This document shows, piece by piece, positions 1-9,720 of a stretch of 64,000 nucleotides of DNA; the stretch's first letter is position 1, and every line of letters begins with the position of its first letter. The translations under genes and the position numbers were made by a program. The notes below the pieces were generated by a model. The model was not told the origin of the DNA. It was given only the letters and a program-made list of their open reading frames with translations, and searched no databases. The DNA comes from Phylloscopus collybita (taxonomy: Eukaryota; Chordata; Aves; Passeriformes; Phylloscopidae). The DNA lies in the NCBI GenBank assembly GCA_027886175.1, contig JAJNNQ010000045.1, positions 1-64,000 of the forward strand, read 5' to 3'.

Positions 1-911
1 CCTGACGAAAACCCCGGTCCCAAGACGGTCCGCACCCAAACTTTGGCGATGAACGTCGCCTCGCAGACCGGCCGGGACCGAGGAAAAAAAAACCCAGCCG
101 GGGGGAAAAAAAAAAAAAACCCCCCCGGCTGGGGATTTTTTATTCTAAGTTTAAAAATTAGTTGAAAAACCTGAAAGGCAAAAGGCATACACACTGGGTT
201 AGCAACAGTCAACACACACACTTCCTTAAGCTTACACTCAAACCCACCCACACTCGCATCTCAACCGCCCTGCTAACCCCCAGCCATCGGCACGCACTCG
301 CAGCGGTCCTCGGGAACGGGGTTCCCGGGAGCCTCAAAAAAAATCGTCCTGCCTGACGAAAACCCCGGTCCCAATACGGTCCGCACCCAAACTTTGGCGA
401 TGAACGTCGCCTCGCAGACCGGCCAGGACCGAGGAAAAAAAAACCCAGCCGGGGGGAAAAAAAAAAAACCCCCCCGGCTGGGGATTTTTTATTCTAAGTT
501 TAAAAATGAGTTGAAAAACCTGAAAGGCAAAAGGCATACACACAGGGTTAGCAACAGTCAACACACACACTTCCTTAAGCTTACACTCAAACCCACCCAC
601 ACTCGCATCTCAACCGCCCTGCTAACCCCCAGCCGTCGGCACGCACTCGCGGCGGTCCTCGGGAACGGGGTTCCCGGGAGCCTCAAAAAAAATCGTCCTG
701 CCTGACGAAAACCCCGGTCCCAAGACGGTCCGCACCCAAACTTTGGCGATGAACGTCACCTCGCAGACCGGCCGGGACCGAGGAAAAAAAAACCCAGCCG
801 GGGGGAAAAAAAAAAAAACCCCCCCGGCTGGGGATTTTTTATTCTAAGTTTAAAAATGAGTTGAAAAACCTGAAAGGCAAAAGACATACACACAGGGTTA
901 GCACCAGTCAT
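1..911. repeat. ~350-bp tandem repeat, three copies
   Basis: Copies begin at about 1, 352 and 701, giving periods of 351 and 349 bases. The third copy diverges after about 911. Each copy has a GC-rich start, an A-rich hairpin region, a CA-rich stretch and a short palindrome around GGGAACGGGGTTCCC near its end. The short open frames in it recur identically in each copy and do not look like genes. The window starts inside this array, so its true length is unknown. The repeat family was not recognised. Confidence 0.9.
93..133. other. GC-rich hairpin with poly-A loop inside the 350-bp repeat
   Basis: A 13-base arm, CCCAGCCGGGGGG, is followed by about 15 A residues and then the exact reverse complement CCCCCCGGCTGGG. 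The same hairpin recurs at about 444-483 and 793-833. It is followed by a T-rich stretch. It could form a stable stem in DNA or RNA. Any role is unknown. Confidence 0.75.
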
Positions 912-1204
912 CGCACACACACACACAAACACAAGCAGACACAGGCAGACAGAAACTGTCAGACAGACAGAGTCACACTCTTCAGCTTACATGGTAGATT
1001 CTGGGACAATAGGTAGCATCAGCAACCACAGAGACACTAATCTTCCTCCGGCACCTGCAACACAAGAAGAGGTGATCAGCAAGGGATTATCTGACAGCTA
1101 GGCATTATCCACACTCTAGGCCCATCACATTTCTGCCCAAAACTACACAGAAAAGGGAATAACTGCAAAGTTTGACGACTGTTCTAGCTAACTGTGACTA
1201 CATG
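912..1204. other. Simple CA/CAGA sequence and unassigned spacer
   Basis: A short CA-rich and CAGA-rich stretch at about 912-970 leads into unremarkable sequence. No exon, promoter or repeat family is recognised here. Confidence 0.5.
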
Positions 1205-2850
1205 CTAAGGCAGCCTAGTGACAGTACAATACAGCCACAGTACACTACAAGGCAGCATAGTGACAGTACAATACAAGGCAGCATACTGACAGTACAACAC
1301 AGTCACATTACAAGGCAGTACAGTCACAATACAATACAGTCACAGTACAATACAAGGCAGCATACTGACAGTACAACACAGTCACATTACAAGGCAGTAC
1401 AGTCACAGTACAATACAGTCACAGTACAATACAAGGCAGCATACTGACAGTACAACACAGTCACATTACAAGGCAGTACAGTCACAGTACAATACAGTCA
1501 CAGTACAATACAAGGTAGTACAGTCACAGTACAATACAAGGCGGCATAGTCACAGTACAGTCACAGTACAATACAAGGCAGTACAGTCACAGTACAATAC
1601 AGTCACAGTACAATACAAGGCGGCATAGTCACAGTACAATACAAGGCGGCATAGTCACAGTACAGTCACAGTACAATACAAGGCAGTACAGTCACAGTAC
1701 AATACAGTCACAGTACAATACAAGGCGGCATAGTCACAGTACAATACAAGGCGGCATAGTCACAGTACAGTCACAGTACAATACAAGGCAGTACAGTCAC
1801 AGTACAATACAGTCACAGTACAATACAAGGCGGCATAGTCACAGTACAATACAAGGCGGCATAGTCACAGTACAGTCACAGTACAATACAAGGCAGTACA
1901 GTCACAGTACAATACAAGGCGGCACAGGCACCCACAATGTAAGGCGGCACAGGCACAGTACAATACAGTCACAGTACAATACAAGGCGGCACAGGCACCC
2001 ACAATGTAAGGCGGCACAGGCACAGTACAATACAGTCACAGTACAATGTAAGGCGGCACAGGCACCCACAATGTAAGGCGGCACAGGCACAGTACAATAC
2101 AGTCACAGTACAATGTAAGGCGGCACAGGCACCCACAATGTAAGGCGGCACAGGCACAGTACAATACAGTCACAGTACAATGTAAGGCGGCACAGGCACC
2201 CACAATGTAAGGCGGCACAGGCACAGTACAATACAGTCACAACACAATGTAAGGCGGCACAGGCACCCACAATGTAAGGCGGCAGAGGCACAGTACAATA
2301 CAGTCACAACACAATGTAAGGCGGCACAGGCACCCACAATGTAAGGCGGCACAGGCACCCACAATGTAAGGCGGCAGAGGCACAGTACAATACAGTCACA
2401 ACACAATGTAAGGCGGCACAGGCACCCACAATGTAAGGCGGCACAGGCACAGTACAATACAGTCACAACACAATGTAAGGCGGCACAGGCACCCACAATG
2501 TAAGGCAGCAGAGGCACAGTACAATACAGTCACAACACAATGTAAGGCGGCACAGGCACCCACAATGTAAGGCGGCACAGGCACCCACAATGTAAGGCGG
2601 CACAGGCACCCACAATGTAAGGCGGCACAGGCACCCACAATGTAAGGCGGCACAGGCACCCACAATGTAAGGCGGCACAGGCACCCACAATGTAAGGCGG
2701 CACAGGCACAGTACAACACAGGCACAGTACAATACTGTCAGAGTACACAAGGTGGCAGAGGCACAATAAAATACAAGGTGGCAGAGGCACAATAAAATAC
2801 AGTCAGAAGAAAATATAAGGCGGCATAGTCACAATACCAGCCAAGACAGG
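1205..2850. repeat. CAGTACAATACA minisatellite with 67-bp higher-order period
   Basis: The first half (about 1,205-1,900) is an irregular mixture of short motifs such as ACAGTCACAGTACAATACA and AAGGCGGCATAGT. From about 1,900 the motifs settle into a 67-bp period made of a 25-base block (AAGGCGGCAC AGGCACCCAC plus five bases) and a 42-base block containing ACAGTACAATACAGTC. Six consecutive 25-base blocks occur at about 2,545-2,700. Open frames on both strands are by-products of the periodicity. Confidence 0.92.
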
Positions 2851-3518
2851 TACAATGCAAGTGAGAACTTGAGATAACTCTCTGGAATATTAATTCTCCA
2901 GACCTAGACACCTTGAGAAGACAAAACCCTCTGAAATACTGCAGTCATGCGAGGAGAACATAATCCTCTCCCTATGCAAGACGAAGAGAACAGCACATGA
3001 AAAGAATGCCCTACAAAAGGTGAAAAGGAAAAAGGATGAGAACCCCTTGTGTCCATGTGCTAGCCTCAAAAAGTAAAAATGTAAAGATGCCGGAACACAG
3101 ATGATCCGGCAAAGGATGTGACTAGCGGGCCAGAATGATGCCGACAAAGCATCGAGATGTAATGAAGTCCTACGACACAGAAGACAAGGGACACAAACTA
3201 CATAACAGACACAAGTTCAAACTCACTGGCAGCTCCACCTTATCGACCCAAGATACCTAGCACAAGATGAGCCAGAGGCTGATGATGCCAAAGGAAACAA
3301 AGCTCTAAGGCAAAAGCATGATGATTAAACAGAACTCCTTACAAGAAATTAGTGCCAAAGCTGTTAGGAGGATGCTCGAGAAGCTGGACGGCCTGAGAGA
3401 AAGAAGCGATGACTGCGGAGTGACTGTGGCGATACCTCTGCACCCAAAGGCGGCCTCCTCAGGCGAAAACATCCACGATGACGGTCGAGACTTGAAGATG
3501 ACTGACGACGCAAACCGT
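2851..3518. other. Spacer between minisatellite and minus-strand exon locus
   Basis: No tandem repeat and no convincing coding exon is visible. The stretch leads into the 3' side, in minus-strand sense, of the exon-bearing locus. An open frame exists but shows no family feature. Confidence 0.35.
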
Positions 3519-3708
3519 GCTAGGACGCGCAGATGACTCGGAACCGCCCTGCCCGGCAAAGGCTCCGGTGAGGCTGAAATAAAACCCTCTCCCTTCGCTT
3601 CCAAGGGGCCCATCCCACTAAGGCCCTCTCCTCTAAGCTAACTTTAAATTGCCTCCTGTGATTGCAAAGCTTTTTCCCCTTCTCCCAACCACCGGCCCCA
3701 GAACTTAT

Positions 3709-3837
3709 CTTTTTGAAGATGAGCGGACAAAATCCATCTGCGATGCAAAAGAACACGTTGGCACCGTGGATGTTGAGATAGCTGTGACTGCTTCGGTGTT
3801 GCCATATCCAAACCAGCTCTACACCTCATCAGGGTAC
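3709..3837 (-). other. Putative 129-nt exon with AT-type 3' border
   Basis: The acceptor TTTTGTTGTCTTAG precedes 129 bases. The 3' border is AAAAAG followed by ATAAGT. Homologues recur in each long unit of the later array (for example about 53,870-53,998), where the border is ATAAGT or CTAAGT. The frame is open in one phase here, but the phase expected from neighbours contains a stop. Confidence 0.35.
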
Positions 3838-3921
3838 CTAAGACAACAAAACAGAATATGTGACAATTGCCCTACAAAAGAATAATCCCAAGGGCTCCTC
3901 TAAACCACCACCTCAGCTCAC

Positions 3922-3962
3922 CTCAAATCGTCATGTGACTCCAGAGATGGCCCATAGGGTAC
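3922..3962 (-). other. Putative 41-nt exon
   Basis: It follows the acceptor TTTTCATTTTGCAG and ends at GAG|GTGAGC. In the later array the homologous block reads VPSEQPLELNEDSR and its donor is GCGAGC, a possible GC donor. No family is recognised. Confidence 0.35.
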
Positions 3963-4041
3963 CTGCAAAATGAAAAGGTACAGTCTCAGCAAACTGCTGC
4001 ACACTGCTCGCTTGAGCCACCCCACCTAGACACCAACTCAC

Positions 4042-4079
4042 CTGCTAGCCACTATTCTTTGGCACGCCTGGGACAGCAC
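4042..4079 (-). other. Putative 38-nt exon
   Basis: A TTTCCTTGCAG acceptor and a GCAG|GTGAGT donor bound a 38-base block. The counterparts at about 49,270-49,315 and later are 44 bases, a difference of exactly two codons. Frames in this copy contain a stop near the end, so it may be decayed or non-coding. Confidence 0.35.
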
Positions 4080-4182
4080 CTGCAAGGAAAGAAAGCAAAA
4101 AAGCATGCTCAGTGACTGTGCAAACACAACCTCCCCAGTCAGACGGGACAGAATCACACATATATCTTAAGCTTACACCCAC

Positions 4183-5464
4183 CTGGCCACTGGCATCCGG
4201 GCCCGGGACATCTTCCAAGTGGAACGCCTAAAATAAAAACACAACAGTGGATGCTTAGAATTGCATCAGAAATTGAAACCTGAGCCATAACAAACGCTTC
4301 TCTGCATTGGTCATGCTCACCTTGACCAGTTCGCCTTGACTGCTGATATCCCGCCATACCACCTAAAAATAAAGACAAAGAACAATGCTGTAACACATCA
4401 CCATTTACACTTTCCCTGCAAAGACAAATGGGGACTGACTTAAGCTCTACACGCACCTGGTTACAGGCCTCCGGGCCCGGGACATCTTCCAAGTGGATCC
4501 CCTAAAATAAAAACACAACAGTGGATGCTTAGAGTTGCATCAGAAATTGAAACCTGAGCCATAACAACCGCTTCTCTGCACTGGTCACTGCTCACCTTCA
4601 CCAGTTCGCCTTGACTGCTGATATCCCGCCATTCCACCTAAAAATAAAGACAAAGAACAATGCTGTAACATAGTCACCATTTACACTTTCCCTGCAAAGA
4701 CAAATGGGGACTGACTTAAGCTCTACACCCACCTGGTCACAGGCCTCCGGGCCCGGGACATCTTGCAAGTGGACGGCCTAAAATAAAAACACAACAGTGG
4801 ATGCTTAGAGCTGCAACAGAAATTGAAACCTCAGCCATAACAGCCGCTTCTCTGCACTGGTCACTGCTCACCTTCACCAGTTCGCCTTGACTGCTGATAT
4901 CCCGCCATACCACCTAAAAATAAAGACAAAGAACAATGCTGTAACATAGTCACCATTTACACTTTCCCTGCAAAGACAAATGGGGACTGACTTAAGCTCT
5001 ACACCCACCTGGTTACAGGCCTCCTGGCCCGGGACATCTTCCAAGTGGACCGCCTAAAATAAAAACACAACAGTGGATGCTTAGAGTTGCACCAGAAATT
5101 GAAACCTGAGCCATAACAACCGCTTCTCTGCACTGGTCACTGCTCACCTTCACCAGTTCGCCTTGACTGCTGATATCCCGCCATACCACCTAAAAATAAA
5201 GACAAAGAACAATGCTGTAACATAGTCACCATTTACACTTTCCCTGCAAAGACAAATGGGGACTGACTTAAGCTAACACCCACCTGGTTACAGGCCTCCA
5301 GGCCTGGGACATCTTGCAAGTGGATCCCCTAAAATAAAAACACAACAGTGGATGCTTAGAGTTGCACCAGAAATTGAAACCTCAGCAATAACAGCCGCTT
5401 CTCTGCACTGGTCACTGCTCACCTTGCCCACTTCGCCTTGAGTGCCGATACCCCAGGTCACATC
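4183..5464 (-). other. Five tandem pairs of 42-nt and 45-nt in-frame micro-exons
   Basis: Units of 274-276 bases are repeated five times. Each holds a 42-nt block (5423-5464, 5148-5189, 4872-4913, 4596-4637, 4321-4362) and a 45-nt block (5284-5328, 5009-5053, 4733-4777, 4457-4501, 4183-4227). Every block starts after a TTTAG-type acceptor and ends at a GT donor on the minus strand. Both lengths are multiples of three, so any number of units can be spliced in frame. Peptides read like VVWRDISSQGELVK and GIHLEDVPGPEACNQ. Introns are about 94 bases. All five copies of both blocks keep their splice sites and look open in phase 0. This pattern suggests a repeated stalk or tail of about 29 residues per unit. 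The function is unknown. Confidence 0.6.
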
Positions 5465-5542
5465 CTAAAAATAAAGACAAAGAACAGTGCTGTAACAGAG
5501 CCACCATTTACACTTTCCCTGCAATGAAACACAGGGACTGAC

Positions 5543-5605
5543 CTTCTTGAGGGAAAGTCCTCCACCAGTATGGGGTGCTCTGCCACGGATTGAATCCATC
5601 TGCAT
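5543..5605 (-). other. Putative 63-nt exon beginning ATGCAGATG
   Basis: The acceptor CTTTCTTTCAG and the donor AAG|GTCAGT bound 21 open codons starting MQMDSIRGRAPH. In later repeat copies the equivalent block is either one base longer, which breaks the frame (about 47,940 and 57,820), or about 19 bases shorter and open for 15 codons (about 49,680, 51,390 and 54,620). Confidence 0.48.
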
Positions 5606-6532
5606 CTGAAAGAAAGTTAAGATGAAAGTCAAAGTGCTGCAGGATAACTGGATGGCTCCAGACATCTTGGGTCAATCTACAGATACTACTTAAAGTCCAG
5701 CTACACCCCGCATTATAAATTTCAAGTCCCCAGCACTTGCTCTACGACACCTACACCCAACTACGGAGAAGGGCAGAGCAGCTCCGGGACAAATACACAC
5801 CCACACCCGTGACACGGGAGACGACAAACGAGGGAACACAACGGGGACAGAAAACTCTCGGCGAGAAGAATGACTGCAAAGAAGACCGAAAACTCTGAAT
5901 GAGATGTCTGAGGTGAGAGCCCTGGTGGGCTAACCAGGCTCAGAAAACCCTGCAGGAAGAAGATGTTAGCAGGATGACTTATTCCAAGCACTGCAAAGAT
6001 GGATGCCCGAGAGTCCTGTGGTTAAAAGCCTCTACCTATCTTTGCCTTCTAACAAGTCCTAATCCGCCAGAATGGATCGTTGCGGAGCGCAGCTGTCGAT
6101 ACAGCTCGGAACAAGACCTGAAAAGACATTGGACCGGATGCTTCTAAAGAGAGATGCAATTTTGATGCCTGTCTGGGCTCCCAAATGAAAGGTTCAATGT
6201 GATCGGCGCCTGGCCGAGGAACAGAGAGATTAGAGATGCTAAGAATGACTCCGGCGTTTCCTATCGGCCCCTTGAAGGGCTAAGGCAAAAGACACGGAAG
6301 ACCAGGTGCCCAAAAGACAGTGCACAACAGATGGGACACGTGAAATGCCCTGGGACTGCTCTGCCCTGCACACCTCAGCATTGAGATGAAAAACAACACT
6401 TTCCCTTTATGCACCTAAGGGGCCATTTCTTGGACATGCCTGCCTCCAAAGCTGACTCAAAAACCCCTCCCGGTGACCCCTGACTCAGCACCCCGCTTTC
6501 AAATCTTCTGTGAGCCATAGCCCCCCACTTAT

Positions 6533-6631
6533 CTCTTGGACCGGGGATGCGAATCCACGTTGGGTGCGAAAGAAAGCCGCCTCGCCCTCGGGGAGGTTCC
6601 TGCTGTCACTGGGCTGTAGTCTCTTAGTCAG
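6533..6631 (-). other. Putative 99-nt exon
   Basis: It follows a TTTATTGTAG acceptor and is open for 33 codons in phase 0, with a basic and glutamate-containing composition. The 3' border is CAAGAG followed by ATAAGT, so the expected GT is AT here. Homologous copies lie at about 52,330-52,440 and 55,560-55,670. Confidence 0.4.
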
Positions 6632-6707
6632 CTACAATAAAAAAACCTCATATGAATGTGCAATCTCAGCAGCATGTCGGCCAAAATGCAACAACTCTGC
6701 TACTCAC

Positions 6708-6787
6708 CATTTCTTAAGAAGGCCCGGGTCCTGGTCCCGCACGCTTTGGCCGTGCTCGGAGGCCGATGTCATCGTCGTAGGGTATAC
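6708..6787 (-). other. Putative 80-nt exon
   Basis: The acceptor TTTTAACGCAG and the strong donor AATG|GTGAGT flank an 80-base block whose frame ends in SVRDQDPGLLKKW. A homologue in the later array (about 52,508-52,702) ends in a similar DPGILKRW run, with the same donor context. That conservation across distant copies supports a real exon ancestry. Confidence 0.42.
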
Positions 6788-7133
6788 CTGCGTTAAAAGG
6801 AGACGAGGGGATGCGGCAATGCTGAAACTTGAGTGGACCCTCCCTTCCTCCTCCCTGCCTCCCTGACTCACCGCAACTCTTCGGCCGTTACCAAAGTCTA
6901 CCCAAAGGGCACCTTCAAGTGGGAAAGATCAAGGCTTCATCACAGAGTCCTGTATTACTTCCGGAGGGCTCACGAGAGAAGCGAACTGGGTCCGTCGGGT
7001 GATTGGGGAGGGAGTCTCGATGCAAAGTGAGCAAACCGCCTAAAATGCACAAATGACAATGGATGCTTTGAGTTAGACCGGAATGTGGCATCCGAGCAAT
7101 AACAACTGCTTCTGCCCACTACTCACTGCTCAC

Positions 7134-7175
7134 CTTACCCACTTGATCTTGACTGCTGATATGCGGCATCACTTC
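7134..7175 (-). other. Putative 42-nt micro-exon (EVMPHISSQDQVGK)
   Basis: The 42 bases lie between a TTTAG acceptor and the donor GTAAG|GTGAGC. They read as 14 codons without a stop in phase 0. The block is clearly homologous to the 42-nt members of the five-pair array at 4183-5464 and to the 42-nt blocks at 49554, 51262, 54491 and 57685. Confidence 0.5.
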
Positions 7176-7361
7176 CTAAAAAGAAGGAAAAAGAACAATG
7201 CTGTAACATAGCCACCATTTACATCTGCCCTGAAAAGCCAAGCAATGACAGACCTTCCCAGAAAGAAGGGGCAAAACAAAATGGAAAGGTGTGTACCGAC
7301 GTAGGGTCCAAAAGCGTCGTGTGGCCAAAGTAGTTTCTGTCCGAAACCCCTTGAATGTCAC

Positions 7362-7418
7362 CTCCTGCTGCGACGGTCTCGGTCGTACGGGACCGGCACT
7401 TTAAATGCTGCTGGCCAC
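7362..7418 (-). other. Putative 57-nt exon
   Basis: It is bounded on the minus strand by an acceptor TTTTGTGTTTTACAG and a donor GCAGGAG|GTGACA. The length is a multiple of three. One frame is open and basic (contains YDRDRRSR); the phase-0 frame has a stop. No family recognised. Confidence 0.35.
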
Positions 7419-8027
7419 CTGTAAAACACAAAATAACAAAGGCCGCTTAGAGTTTCATGACTTACGCAAGAATGCCCGTAGCATCCGGTTCTATGCCAGA
7501 ACTGATACTCCTCTCGCTCGCCTGTACGCATCTGGTCACGGTGCCCCGGTGCTGCTAGCCGACCGTGTCACGCTCCTTGCATCTTCAAAATTAGATGAAA
7601 ACATGACCGACGATGTAAACGTAGAGAAGAAAGTCAGGCCGTAGCTCAGGCTTTCGGCGCCGACTCGTCTCGTCGCCGTGCTCCTCCGGTCTCCGGTGTT
7701 TGTACTGGGTTTACTATGTTACTATCCCTCTGCAAAAGAATTCTTCGTTAAAGTCACTCAGACACATAGGGAAAACTTAAGCTTCTCAAAGTTCCCATTT
7801 CTCAACGCAAACTGTCTAGGATCTGACAACAGCATGCATTAAGACAAAGAGCTACAAAACCGTGAGACGCCGCTATACTGTTCCCTCTGTCTCTGCCCAA
7901 CTCCGCACGGACCGGCCACGCTCGCTGTGTCTGAGGTGGGGCTCGGGTGGCTAAAATGTTAGCCGTAAAGTTGTCTGTCTAGCCCACCCACCCTCTTATC
8001 TATTCCACAGGGCAGAGCAGTTCCAGG

Positions 8028-8170
8028 CTAAACACAACACATTACAAACAGCGTGACACAAGGACAACGAACAAAGATCCCAGCAAAAATAGCAATTAGA
8101 ATAATAGCAAGGACCGAGATGATGCCAAAAGAGATGACCGACGGTACGCCGATGGCGGACGGAGAGGGCT
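8028..8170 (-). other. Putative membrane-segment exon
   Basis: The exon follows the acceptor CTTCTGCTCCTTAG. Its frame begins with a short Pro/Ser-rich stalk (PSPSAIGVPS). About 23 strongly hydrophobic residues rich in Ile, Val and Phe follow, then a short Cys-rich tail and a TAG stop at 8028-8030. This composition fits a single-pass transmembrane helix with a very short cytoplasmic end. Related but decayed versions occur at about 5,760-5,949 and once per unit in the 47.7-58.9 kb array, where the hydrophobic run is broken. The TAG may be a true terminus, or the exon may normally splice before it. Confidence 0.45.
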
Positions 8171-8769
8171 CTAAGGAGCAGAAGAAAAGACTGTAACACA
8201 GTGACCTGTTAAAGAAACTGTCAGTCACGATGATCAAGATAGCTGTGAGATAATAGTACGTTCAGAATGCTCCCCGTAACCGTACAACCTTACGAGCCCC
8301 GGGATGCTACAACTCACGGCCGGAAAGGAGGATGGTACGGCCGGGAATGAGGCCTCAAAAGACGTTCGATTTGATGCTTCTAAGATACGACTCGGAGATG
8401 CGGCCTAGCCCGTAAAAGAATGGACGGTATCGGCATTGTGCCGAGAAGCGCGCATGTTCGAGAATCTAGAGATGATGGCTGACGCTCGTGATAAGGTCCT
8501 CGAGGGGAAAAGACGGTGATATCTGATCTGAGGGATCCCAAAGACAGGCTAGACAACATGGCACACGAGACAACATGACACACGCTGGAACTGTTCTGCA
8601 CTGCACAACTTAGAGCTACAATCAAAAGTAGAGCTGCTCCTTTTAGCTGTCCTAAGGCGCTCCTTAGAAAACACCCTTTTCCTCTCTGCTAGTTGTTAAA
8701 CCTGTCCCAGGAATTCCCAACCCGGTACCGTACTAACATCCCGCCTCCGGGCCGTGGCCCCTGACTTAT

Positions 8770-8820
8770 CTTTTGGGTGACTCGGAAGGCCCCCTGATCA
8801 CCGGTTCGGCTCTTTGTCAC
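8770..8820 (-). other. Putative 51-nt exon (17 codons)
   Basis: The acceptor ends in TTGATTGTAG immediately upstream on the minus strand. The block reads VTKSRTGDQGAFRVTQK with no stop. The 3' border is AAAAG followed by ATAAGT instead of GTAAGT. A longer homologue (33 codons) lies at 6533-6631 and has the same unusual border. Confidence 0.4.
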
Positions 8821-9590
8821 CTACAATCAAGAAAATTAAAACCAAAGTATGAGTTTAGTGTTACGTGAGCCAAATCCCAGTGAGTCAGCTACTAACTCTG
8901 TCCTTAGTGCGTCTGGGTCTTTGACTCGCTGGTTTCATAGTGAGTCTAAGGCTATAGCTGTTACTGTGATTGGCACCACAGTTAGCGAGAGACAAAGTCA
9001 CACAGCCTTTCTGTGATTGCGGTGGATGCGCTTGTGTGCCCTAAGACATGTAAATACATCCCCTGGGCTTCTGAAAACTCTTAGGGAGGCCCTCAAATGG
9101 ACTCTGCTTCTCACCGTGCTGCCTCCTAAACCCCACCACAGTAACTCCTACCTAGGTCACCCACCCTCTCTAGGTCACAGTTCCCAACTTCCTTACCAGA
9201 AGCTGCAATCTCAAAGATCATCTTCAACTCAAGCAAGATCCCTTTTGTGACATGCCGAATCTGCTGAAAAAATCTGAAGTATCGCTCTTGACACGACCTA
9301 GAATCTCAGGAAGCGGTCCTTCTCCTAAAAACAACAAGAACAATACCAGAAGTTTTAAAAGCAATGGACCATCACTGAACACACAACCCGAAATCATAAA
9401 CTTAAATACTCCCTGGATTCAATGCAGCTTTCTTCAGTGTCTTCGAAGCCTCTTTTGCTTTAGATGCCCAAAAGCACCTGCTGAAAACAAGCTAAGCTGA
9501 AAAACCTTCTTCACCGAATGGAGAAGAGAGCTCTTAGCCCAGCTGATTCCCAGGAGGGAATGAAGCCCCTTAGCAAAGGCTGGGGTTAAT
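8821..9590. other. Spacer without recognised gene
   Basis: Two short plus-strand open frames (9,017-9,250 and 9,252-9,500) have no family features. Nothing in the sequence shows splice or promoter signals for them. The stretch separates the minus-strand exon locus from a plus-strand promoter-like block. Confidence 0.35.
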
Positions 9591-9720
9591 ATACCCCTGT
9601 TTGGGCCCGCCTCTCGTTCCCACGAGTCCCTGGGAAAAGGGAGGAGACAAATCCCGCCGGGTATAAAAGCCCTCAGAGGAGCTGTAGCTGTTTGGCTCCT
9701 ATGACTTAAATTCCAGGTAG
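9591..9720 (+). promoter_or_regulatory. TATA promoter-like block with short first exon, copy 1
   Basis: GTATAAAA lies at 9661-9668 in GC-rich context. About 50 bases later the sequence TTCCAG|GTAGGT at 9711-9720 looks like the donor of a short first exon. The block is duplicated at 14,960-15,090, where the TATA box and a splice donor are both kept. A transcript start near 9,690 is inferred, not seen. Confidence 0.5.

Larger units (their letters stand above)
3519..8820 (-). other. Minus-strand multi-exon gene or pseudogene, family unknown
   Basis: Read on the minus strand, this stretch is a series of short blocks, each preceded by a pyrimidine-rich acceptor ending TAG or CAG and often followed by a GT donor. 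In transcript order the blocks visible are 8770-8820, one ending at 8615, 8028-8170 (membrane segment), 7362-7418, 7134-7175, 6708-6787, 6533-6631, one ending at 5949, 5543-5605, five 42/45-nt pairs (4183-5464), 4042-4079, 3922-3962, 3709-3837 and one ending at 3519. Many introns are only about 94 bases. The same blocks recur, more decayed, in the array at 47.7-58.9 kb. The membrane exon followed by many tiny exons recalls avian BG-type genes in layout only. The sizes and residues do not match, and I cannot name the family. Some blocks have stops or non-GT donors, so part of the locus may be dead. Confidence 0.5.

Noticed and set aside
1902..2792. Serial minus-strand open frames of 60-115 codons in the minisatellite
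   Set aside because: They shift by exactly one repeat period and have identical Cys/Leu-rich composition; they are products of the tandem repeat.
3519..8820. Identification as an avian BG (MHC-region) gene because a membrane exon is followed by many tiny exons
   Set aside because: Exon sizes of 42, 45 and 63 bases and the residues seen do not fit the 21-base heptad exons typical of BG tails, and no Ig-V exon was found.
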